Below, one piece after another: positions 1-5,668 of a stretch of 18,513 nucleotides of DNA. The position numbers and the translations under genes were made by a program. Source of the DNA: Bacteroidota bacterium. Lineage in GTDB: Bacteria > Bacteroidota > Bacteroidia > Sphingobacteriales > Sphingobacteriaceae. The stretch is taken from positions 1 through 18,513 of the forward strand of contig JABDBT010000047.1 in assembly GCA_013288465.1 (NCBI GenBank). Direction: 5' to 3'. Position 1 is the first letter of the stretch, and the number at the start of each line of letters is the position of its first letter. Under the pieces are notes generated by a model, which did not search any database, was not told the origin of the DNA, and saw only the letters and a list, made by a program, of their open reading frames with translations.

Positions 1-432
1 GGGTTTTTGCCCGGCGATTTGAAGGAAAAGATTGATCCATACCTGCGCCCTTTATATGACGCGCTGGATGATATGATACCGGCCGAAAAATTGAAACTTT
101 ACCTGGAGAACCGTACTATTGAAATTGCCCCGCTTGCTTTTATGCGCGGCCGTACGCTGGATAATTGCTTTGTGATATTGGATGAGGCGCAAAATGCTAC
201 CGATATGCAGTTGAAAATGTTTCTAACACGTATGGGGCCTTCGGCTAAGTTTATTGTTACCGGTGATGTTACACAGATTGACTTACCTAAGAAACAACAA
301 TCAGGTTTACATACCGCCCTGCGGATACTTACCGATATTAAAGGGATTGATATTGTTTACCTGAGCGGCGAGGACGTAGTAAGGCATAAACTGGTACGCA
401 AAATTTTAGCAGCCTACGGGGATATTCAATAG
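1..432 (+). CDS. phoH: PhoH family ATPase, C-terminal part (5' end outside window)
   Basis: The reading frame is open from base 1, so the start lies upstream; 143 residues are visible. They match the C-terminal part of PhoH (YbeZ-type) P-loop ATPases: a Walker B segment with ILDEAQNAT near residues 59-67, a [10 protein letters not shown] stretch near 86-95, and the usual family ending with [18 protein letters not shown]. The Walker A loop would lie upstream and cannot be seen. PhoH proteins are cytoplasmic ATPases linked to RNA metabolism, often working with the YbeY endonuclease, but the precise role here is an inference from family. The stop is 84 bases before purC, and the gap is almost wholly taken up by a long hairpin. 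The fragment shows no frameshift or other damage. Confidence 0.9.
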   Translation, partial: GFLPGDLKEKIDPYLRPLYDALDDMIPAEKLKLYLENRTIEIAPLAFMRGRTLDNCFVILDEAQNATDMQLKMFLTRMGPSAKFIVTGDVTQIDLPKKQQSGLHTALRILTDIKGIDIVYLSGEDVVRHKLVRKILAAYGDIQ

Positions 433-436
433 ATAG

Positions 437-509
437 GAGATGTTAGATGTGAGATATGAGATACAAGACTGATAAAGTCTCACATCTCAAATCTCACATC
501 TCAAATCTA
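437..509. repeat. Hairpin with arms of 7-bp repeats between phoH and purC
   Basis: The 34-base arms at 437-470 and 476-509 are inverted copies (27 of 34 positions pair) around a 5-base loop, GATAA; the inner stem AGACT/AGTCT is perfect. The right arm reads as successive heptads TCTCACA, TCTCAAA, TCTCACA, TCTCAAA. The left arm carries the complementary TNTGAGA-type units. The element fills most of the gap between the phoH stop and the purC start. The same heptads reappear at 8927-9143 around a different core. It lacks a following T-run, so it is not a classic terminator. Confidence 0.85.
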
Positions 510-516
510 AAACACA

Positions 517-1461
517 ATGAACGCAATAAAAGAAACACATTTTACTTTCCCCGGGCAAACGGGGTTTTATAAGGGCAAGGTTAGGGATGTTTATACCATA
601 AACAATAAATACCTTGCTATGGTGGTTACCGACCGTATTTCGGCTTTTGACGTGGTGTTGCCCGAGGCTATTCCGTTTAAGGGCCAGGTATTGAACCAGG
701 TAGCGGCCAAATTTTTACAGGCAACAGCCGATATTGTTCCAAACTGGGTGGTAAATGTACCCGACCCAAGTGTTACCATAGGACGCATCTGCGAGCCGTT
801 TAAGGTTGAAATGGTGATACGTGGCTACCTGGCAGGCCATGCATGGCGCGAATATAGCGCAGGCAGAAGGCAGGTATGTGGTGTAAGCCTTCCCGAAGGG
901 TTAAAAGAAAACGATAAGCTACCTGAGCCCATTATTACACCTACAACAAAGGCATCGGTAGGGCATGATGAAGATATATCGCGCGAAGAAATACTAAAGC
1001 AAAATATTGTTGCCGAAGCGGATTATATACAATTAGAAAATTATACCCGGGCATTATATCAACGCGGAACAGAAATAGCCGCCAAACAAGGCCTGATATT
1101 GGTTGATACCAAATATGAATTTGGAAAAGCTGATGGCGCCATTTATTTAATAGATGAGATACACACGCCCGATTCATCGCGCTATTTTTACAGCGATGGG
1201 TATGAAGGCCGGCAGAAAAATGATGAACCACAAAAGCAACTTTCAAAAGAGTTTGTGCGCAAATGGTTAATCGAAAATGGTTTCCAGGGAAAAGACGGGC
1301 AGATAGTGCCTTTGATGACCCCGGCCATTGTACAATCAATTTCTGAAAGATATATTGAACTGTTTGAACAAATAACCGGCGAAAAATTTATAAAGGCAGG
1401 AAACGAAAATGTAATTAACCGGGTAGAAAGCTCAATTAATAAGGCCTTAATTGCATTGTGA
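517..1461 (+). CDS. purC: Phosphoribosylaminoimidazole-succinocarboxamide synthase (SAICAR synthetase)
   Basis: This cytoplasmic enzyme joins CAIR and aspartate using ATP to give SAICAR in purine synthesis. The 314-residue protein has the family's ATP-binding start, YKGKVRDVY at residues 18-26, then [14 protein letters not shown] at 37-50, the substrate-binding stretch [15 protein letters not shown] at 96-110, [11 protein letters not shown] at 145-155, and the metal/ATP region [12 protein letters not shown] through [11 protein letters not shown] at 196-223. The length fits the roughly 300-residue form of the family. The ATG start places the conserved N-terminus correctly, and there is no clear Shine-Dalgarno site, as is usual in Bacteroidota. 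No other pur gene is in the window. The 5' flank is a heptad hairpin, so the gene may be read through from phoH. Confidence 0.97.
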   Translation: MNAIKETHFTFPGQTGFYKGKVRDVYTINNKYLAMVVTDRISAFDVVLPEAIPFKGQVLNQVAAKFLQATADIVPNWVVNVPDPSVTIGRICEPFKVEMVIRGYLAGHAWREYSAGRRQVCGVSLPEGLKENDKLPEPIITPTTKASVGHDEDISREEILKQNIVAEADYIQLENYTRALYQRGTEIAAKQGLILVDTKYEFGKADGAIYLIDEIHTPDSSRYFYSDGYEGRQKNDEPQKQLSKEFVRKWLIENGFQGKDGQIVPLMTPAIVQSISERYIELFEQITGEKFIKAGNENVINRVESSINKALIAL

Positions 1462-1489
1462 GGCAGACATATTATTAAACCCTTCCCAG

Positions 1490-1645
1490 CCCTCTTTGCG
1501 CGAAGCGTAGAGAGGGCCGACCAGCGTAGCGTAATCGGGGTGAGTAGTCGCCGACTTGCATCGGGAAAAATGCCGCTCGGCGAGGACTCACCCGGTCATC
1601 GCTAAGTCGCTCGACCTACCCTCTCTCCGCTGCGCGCATAGAGGG
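1490..1645. repeat. 156-bp nested intergenic palindrome
   Basis: The element is symmetric about position 1567. The outer arms pair over about 27 bases with three mismatches (1490-1516 with 1619-1645). The inner arms pair as GGTGAGT (1539-1545) with ACTCACC (1586-1592) and TCGCCGA (1548-1554) with TCGGCGA (1577-1583). The tip is GCAT/ATGC around an 8-base loop. Each outer arm is also self-complementary (CCCTCT...AGAGGG in both), so a single long hairpin or a cluster of smaller hairpins could form. It is more GC-rich than its surroundings. There is no ORF and no evident target-site duplication. It resembles a REP-like or MITE-like palindromic repeat. Confidence 0.85.
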
Positions 1646-1745
1646 TAAAAACGGTCAAATTATTTTAATGTACCGGCCTTAAATGCATTGTGATTTTATT
1701 TGTAAATAAAATTATATCTTAGCACTTTAAATTAGATGTAAAAGG

Positions 1746-2123
1746 ATGAAATTCTCTATCGATAAACACGAGAAATATATTTTGTTGAAACTAAATGAAT
1801 CAAAACTGAATTCGTTGGTTACTCCACAATTGAAATCTGAACTGATACTGATCAATACAGAGGGTCAAAGAAATATCATCCTTGATCTTTCGCAAGTGAA
1901 ATTTGCCGATTCATCCGGGTTAAGCAGTTTGCTGGTTGGCCATCGTTTATGCAAAAATGCCGAAGGCACGTTTATCCTTACCGGCTTAAATGATGCCGTT
2001 GCGCGCCTGGTAACTATTTCTCAGTTAGATAATGTATTATCCATTGTCCCTACTACCGAGGAAGCTATTGATTTAGTTTTTATGGAAGAGATAGAAAAAG
2101 AGCTGAAGAAAGAACTAAGATAA
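1746..2123 (+). CDS. STAS-domain protein (anti-sigma factor antagonist type)
   Basis: This 125-residue protein is a single STAS domain of the SpoIIAA/RsbV type. The diagnostic segment is DLSQVKFADSSGLSSLL at residues 47-63, in which one of the serines of DSSG (56-57) would be the one phosphorylated by a partner-switching kinase. The domain fills about residues 1-110 and is followed by a short charged helix rich in E and K. Such proteins act in the cytoplasm by binding an anti-sigma kinase or another regulator. No RsbW-like kinase or sigma factor is nearby, so the partner is unknown. The rnz gene follows after 21 bases on the same strand, suggesting co-transcription. AAAGG lies directly against the ATG. 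A promoter is possible near 1688-1722, but the spacing is poor. Confidence 0.9.
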   Translation: MKFSIDKHEKYILLKLNESKLNSLVTPQLKSELILINTEGQRNIILDLSQVKFADSSGLSSLLVGHRLCKNAEGTFILTGLNDAVARLVTISQLDNVLSIVPTTEEAIDLVFMEEIEKELKKELR

Positions 2124-2144
2124 TATTATAATGTTTTACCCGGT

Positions 2145-3056
2145 ATGAAATTTGAAGTAACCATACTTGGAAGCAGTTCAGCAACACCTATTTATAATAG
2201 AAACCCCACCTCACAGGCTTTAAACATTAACGACCATTGGTATTTGATTGATTGTGGCGAAGGTACACAACAACAAATGCTACGTTTTGATATCAAAGCA
2301 AGCCGCATTGACCATATTTTCATCAGCCATTTACATGGCGACCATTACCTGGGTTTGGTAGGGCTGCTGTCATCCCTGCATTTGAATGGCCGTATAAAAA
2401 CATTGCACATTTACTGCCCGGTGCATTTAAAAGAAATTATCGACCTGCAGTTAAAATATTCAGAAACAACGCTACAATTCCCCGTCGACTATAAATTCAC
2501 CAATGTAGATAAGGCCGAGGTAATAGTTGATAATGAAGATATTATTATCGAAACTATCCCGCTCGACCATCGTATTGAATGCACCGGGTTCATATTCAGG
2601 CAAAAAAAGCGTTTAAGGAAACTGATAAAAGAGAAATTAGAAGAAATTGGCGTGCCAATTGAATATTATACTGCTATAAAAAAAGGGAAAGACTATACCG
2701 ATACCCGTGGCAAAATATACAAAAACGATACCCTGACCATCGACTCTGAGCAGCCTAAAACCTATGCTTATTGCTCAGATACCTTAGTTAATGAAGCCTA
2801 TTTCGGACAGATCAGTAATACAACCCTCCTGTACCACGAAGCCACATTTTTGCATAATATGCTGGACAGGGCCAAAGAAACACACCATACCACCGCCTTG
2901 CAAGCCGCCGAAGTTGCCATAAAAACAAATGCTCAAAATTTGCTGATAGGCCATTTCTCGGCCCGGTACAAAAAACTCGATGAGTTATTAGAAGAAGCAC
3001 AAAGCATATTCCCCGCTACCGAACTGGCTATTGAGGGGAAAACTTTTGTGATTTAG
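2145..3056 (+). CDS. rnz: Ribonuclease Z
   Basis: RNase Z is a zinc-dependent endonuclease of the metallo-beta-lactamase fold that removes 3' trailers from tRNA precursors. The 303-residue length is typical of the short form. Visible motifs are the N-terminal LGSSSATPIYNRNPTS (8-23), LIDCGEGTQ (34-42), the metal-binding HLHGDH at 62-67, IPLDHRIECTGF in the middle, CSDT, YHEATF, and the final metal-ligand region HTTALQAAEVA through LLIGHFSARY. All key ligands appear intact. The protein begins MKFEVTILG, and the ATG lies 21 bases after the STAS gene, so the two are probably one transcript. I see no convincing terminator after the stop. Confidence 0.97.
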   Translation: MKFEVTILGSSSATPIYNRNPTSQALNINDHWYLIDCGEGTQQQMLRFDIKASRIDHIFISHLHGDHYLGLVGLLSSLHLNGRIKTLHIYCPVHLKEIIDLQLKYSETTLQFPVDYKFTNVDKAEVIVDNEDIIIETIPLDHRIECTGFIFRQKKRLRKLIKEKLEEIGVPIEYYTAIKKGKDYTDTRGKIYKNDTLTIDSEQPKTYAYCSDTLVNEAYFGQISNTTLLYHEATFLHNMLDRAKETHHTTALQAAEVAIKTNAQNLLIGHFSARYKKLDELLEEAQSIFPATELAIEGKTFVI

Positions 3057-3105
3057 AGGGGGAGATCTTGTGCTACTTTTTTGATACTGATGGCGAACTC
3101 TTTTA

Positions 3106-3134
3106 TTGAGGATGTGAAGAAAATCGTAGCTTTA
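3106..3134 (+). promoter_or_regulatory. Candidate Bacteroidota-type promoter for the lipoprotein gene
   Basis: TTG at 3106-3108 is followed after 18 bases by TAGCTTTA at 3127-3134, a 7 of 8 match to the TAnnTTTG -7 consensus. The gene start is 35 bases further on. The spacing is slightly short and the match is imperfect, so this is tentative. Confidence 0.3.
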
Positions 3135-3168
3135 AGGAAATAAACTTTATCCTTATAAAAAATTGGTA

Positions 3169-4290
3169 ATGAAGAAGATACTTACCATACTCGCGGTTTT
3201 TATGGCGGCAGGTTGCAGTCACGGGCGCAAGCCGGACAATATAAAATCGACTCCGAAGGCGGTGGAGAAAAAAGTATCAGCTGCCGACACTGTTGATAAG
3301 CCAACGATTCATTATAGTGATCAACAACTTGAAGCGTTTTTAGATAGTGTAGGCCGATTGCCAACACAACCTCTGTTTGATAAAGTATCATTTCTTGCAG
3401 ATTCGGGTTTTAAGCACCAGCAGCAATTTGACACACTGGTATCGGCCAAGGATCTAAATACATTAAAGAAAGCTATTCGTAGAGGTGCCATCAACGTAAA
3501 ATATGCGAGGCGTATTTTTAATAATCCCGAAATAGATAGCTCATGTACCGAAAAAAGTATTTTTTTAAATTACAAACAAGGTCTTACGCCTATAGAATTT
3601 TATCTATTCAGCAAAAATAACGGAGACCTTGACGAATACGCCATTTGCATTGGCGATCCTGACCATTGCCCGAACGCTTGCCTGTATTTTTTTAAAGGCA
3701 ACAGGGTTATTGCTATGCATAAATTTTATGAGCGTTTTGAACCCGGTTTATATCATTACAAAGACAGTGACGGCAAAACAGTAATTTATTATTGCTATAT
3801 GTTTGCTGAGGGCTCAAACCAATGGTGGTTCAATTATTTTTTCTATAAATACGATGGAAATAAACTGATTCCTGTTTTAAATGTACTTGAAAATGGGAAT
3901 GTGACGATGACTGTTGAACGGGCATTCTGGCTTGAATCCACCGTCCAGAAAACTAACCCATTAACAATTAAAATGGTGTATCACGACCAGTTTCCAGCTT
4001 CATTTAATGACATTGATTTTGGCCCGTATATAATAAACGATTCAACCGTTGTTAAATACCGTTGGGACGAGCGTTCGAAAACATACCAAGGTAACTATGA
4101 ACAATCTAAACTCACTAAACCGCAAATAACGTCATATTACTTACCTGGTGACAACCTTTTGTTTATCAACACACATTATCAAACGTTGAAAAACGGCTTG
4201 CATGACAAAAACAAACGTGTACGAATATTAAACTACTTAAATGAGGTAAAAGCAGACGGTCATAATTACTCAAATAAAAAAAGCCCTTAG
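3169..4290 (+). CDS. Putative lipoprotein of unknown function
   Basis: I do not recognise the family. The start is set at the ATG giving MKKILTILAVFMAAGCS; a TTG six bases upstream is less likely. Residues 1-16 form a lipoprotein signal with lipobox MAAGC, so Cys16 would be lipidated and the protein exported. Residues 17-50 are a polar linker. The 373-residue protein then has an alpha-helical-looking stretch to about residue 125 and a region rich in aromatic residues and beta-strand patterns. That region includes a cysteine cluster (CIGDPDHCPNAC), followed later by YYCYMFAEGSNQWWFNYFFYK. No catalytic motif is visible. The neighbours (rnz, DUF1003) give no functional hint. The stop codon lies inside the left arm of a hairpin. 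Confidence 0.75.
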   Translation: MKKILTILAVFMAAGCSHGRKPDNIKSTPKAVEKKVSAADTVDKPTIHYSDQQLEAFLDSVGRLPTQPLFDKVSFLADSGFKHQQQFDTLVSAKDLNTLKKAIRRGAINVKYARRIFNNPEIDSSCTEKSIFLNYKQGLTPIEFYLFSKNNGDLDEYAICIGDPDHCPNACLYFFKGNRVIAMHKFYERFEPGLYHYKDSDGKTVIYYCYMFAEGSNQWWFNYFFYKYDGNKLIPVLNVLENGNVTMTVERAFWLESTVQKTNPLTIKMVYHDQFPASFNDIDFGPYIINDSTVVKYRWDERSKTYQGNYEQSKLTKPQITSYYLPGDNLLFINTHYQTLKNGLHDKNKRVRILNYLNEVKADGHNYSNKKSP

Positions 4291-4309
4291 CAGAAAACTA
4301 CTAAAGGCT
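4282..4309 (-). terminator. Terminator-like hairpin, T-run on the minus strand
   Basis: AGCCCTTAG (4282-4290) pairs with CTAAAGGCT (4301-4309) with one mismatch and a 10-base loop. Bases 4276-4282 are all A, so the minus-strand transcript would end in a U-run after the stem. On the plus strand no T-run follows, so it would be a weak terminator for the lipoprotein gene, whose stop codon it contains. No minus-strand gene is apparent just downstream that would need it. Confidence 0.45.
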
Positions 4310-4425
4310 AATATTGAAATGTGACTCTGCCTATAACAAATTAAACATTTTTCTTGTTAAATATAGCACCATGAATTTACAAGGAGAAAAAACGAACATT
4401 TTGCAACCCATTGTGTTTTATCCCC

Positions 4426-4965
4426 ATGACAATAAAAACCGATAATCCCGACGAAACCGAAAGGTTAGCCGAGCAGGAACTGAAATCATCCCTCAATTTC
4501 ACCAAATCACTAACCGATCAGCTGGCTGTGTTTATTATTGATATTTTAGGGAGTATGTGGTTCCTGGTTTGCTGCATATTGATCTTTATTGTATGGATAA
4601 CCTGGAACCTGAATTTACTGCCATGGCTCAAACCCTTCGATCCTTATCCTTTTCCTATCCTCGAATTGGCAGTATCATTATTCGCTATAGTGCTTTCGGT
4701 ATCTGTGCTCATCAACCAAAACCGCCAGGGCCGTATTGATAAGATAAGTCACCAGGTAGAGTTTGAAGTGAATGTGCGCGCTGAGAACGAGATCACCAAA
4801 GTACTCAACATGCTACATGATATTCACTTGCACCTGGGCCTCGAAACCAAAAAAGATGCTGAGCTTGAAGAAATGAAAGAGCAGACGGATATTAAACTGA
4901 TACACCAGGCCCTTGATGAACAGGTAGTCGGCAATGATGCTGCTGCCGATTTACCGCCGCAATAA
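4426..4965 (+). CDS. DUF1003 family membrane protein (first copy)
   Basis: This 179-residue protein has the DUF1003 layout: an acidic N-terminus (1-25), two membrane segments (about 44-60 and 77-96), the signature INQNRQGR at 96-103, and a C-terminal charged helix. The start chosen is the ATG giving MTIKTDNPDE; an upstream TTG adds only five residues. The function of DUF1003 proteins is not established. The C-terminal tail, from about residue 104 to the end, is probably a cytoplasmic coiled coil. It heads a cluster with a tiny membrane peptide and a second, shorter DUF1003 protein; the two share the pattern of a YP motif, second membrane helix, QNRQ, then a charged helix containing NV.A..EI. 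Confidence 0.85.
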   Translation: MTIKTDNPDETERLAEQELKSSLNFTKSLTDQLAVFIIDILGSMWFLVCCILIFIVWITWNLNLLPWLKPFDPYPFPILELAVSLFAIVLSVSVLINQNRQGRIDKISHQVEFEVNVRAENEITKVLNMLHDIHLHLGLETKKDAELEEMKEQTDIKLIHQALDEQVVGNDAAADLPPQ

Positions 4966-5029
4966 TATTTAAAACAAATTGGGGGTTAATAGCTTATAGT
5001 GTTGTAAAAAACCAACTAAACACCCTATT

Positions 5030-5185
5030 ATGAACGCTATACTTTATATCATTGCTGTAATCCTGATCATTGGCTGGGTACTGGGCGCATTTGTTTACGC
5101 CGTGGGCGGATTGATACACATATTACTGGTTATCGCTGTCATCGCTATTATTTTAGGTGTGATCAGGGGACGGTCGGCCATTTAA
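5030..5185 (+). CDS. Small Lmo0937-like membrane protein (51 aa)
   Basis: The frame encodes 51 residues starting MNAILYIIAVILIIGWVLG and ending IRGRSAI before a TAA. It has two hydrophobic helices, about residues 3-24 and 28-45, separated by YAVGG, with a basic C-terminus. This is the layout of the Lmo0937-type small membrane proteins that are common in Bacteroidota, often as the product of stress-responsive genes; the family name is from memory of the pattern. It lies 64 bases after the first DUF1003 gene and 49 before the second, on the same strand. Its hydrophobic character, third-position pattern and clean fit in the gap support it as a real gene. Confidence 0.8.
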   Translation: MNAILYIIAVILIIGWVLGAFVYAVGGLIHILLVIAVIAIILGVIRGRSAI

Positions 5186-5234
5186 TGATAACGAAGGTTC
5201 AAACTATTCGATAACAAAATCAAATTAATCCTGT

Positions 5235-5654
5235 ATGGAAAATAAAAAAACCTGGCACGAAAAGCACCAGGACTCCTCTAAATTCGGTGATCGTTTAGCC
5301 GATTCGGTAGCCACAGGCATGGGCTCCTGGCGGTTCATTATTATACAAACGGTTATCGTGGTGGCCTGGATGATCGCTAACGTGATCGGCTTTATCTATC
5401 ACTGGGATGTTTATCCTTATATTTTATTGAACCTGGTGTTTTCTACACAGGCTGCTTATGCTGCGCCTATCATTATGATGGCGCAAAACCGCCAAAGCGA
5501 ACGCGACCGCCACCATGCAGAACAAGATTTTAAAACCAATGTGGAAGCCAAAAGAGAGATCGAGCAATTACTGGAAAAACTCAATTCTATCGAAATAGAC
5601 AAGCTGGATAAAATTATAGAGCTGCTGCAGGGTAAGGAAAGCAAGAAGAAATAA
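5235..5654 (+). CDS. DUF1003 family membrane protein (second copy)
   Basis: This 139-residue protein has the same core as the gene at 4426-4965 but a shorter N-terminus. A charged start with WHEKHQDSSKFGDRLAD precedes membrane helices at about 33-53 and 61-83. The family signature IMMAQNRQSERDR lies at 80-92, and a long charged helix rich in E and K runs to the end. Function unknown. The sequence has diverged well away from the first copy, so this is an old duplication or two separate subfamilies rather than a recent repeat. It converges on the histidine kinase gene, with nine bases between the stop codons. Confidence 0.87.
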   Translation: MENKKTWHEKHQDSSKFGDRLADSVATGMGSWRFIIIQTVIVVAWMIANVIGFIYHWDVYPYILLNLVFSTQAAYAAPIIMMAQNRQSERDRHHAEQDFKTNVEAKREIEQLLEKLNSIEIDKLDKIIELLQGKESKKK

Positions 5655-5668
5655 AGCCGGACTTTATT
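5650..5668. terminator. Small hairpin across both convergent stop codons
   Basis: AATAAAG (5650-5656) and CTTTATT (5662-5668) pair perfectly around CCGGA. The stem contains the TAA of the DUF1003 gene and the TAA of the kinase gene on the other strand. TTCTTGTT follows on the plus strand. The stem is AT-rich and therefore weak, but the position suits a bidirectional terminator. Confidence 0.4.

Noticed and set aside
941..1339. 132-codon minus-strand ORF inside purC
   Set aside because: It is a shadow frame of the well-supported purC gene, and its translation resembles no protein.
1490..1645. The palindrome as a purC terminator
   Set aside because: It is much larger than a terminator, has no T-run after the stem on the plus strand (TAAAAACGG follows), and is symmetric at several levels.
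1688..1722. Promoter for the STAS-rnz genes
   Set aside because: TATCTTAG resembles the -7 motif, but the available TTG boxes are 12 or 24 bases away, both outside the usual spacing.
4371..4445. 24-codon ORF overlapping the start of the first DUF1003 gene, as a possible leader peptide
   Set aside because: It has no promoter, no conserved-looking composition and no regulatory hairpin following it; such an ORF is expected by chance.
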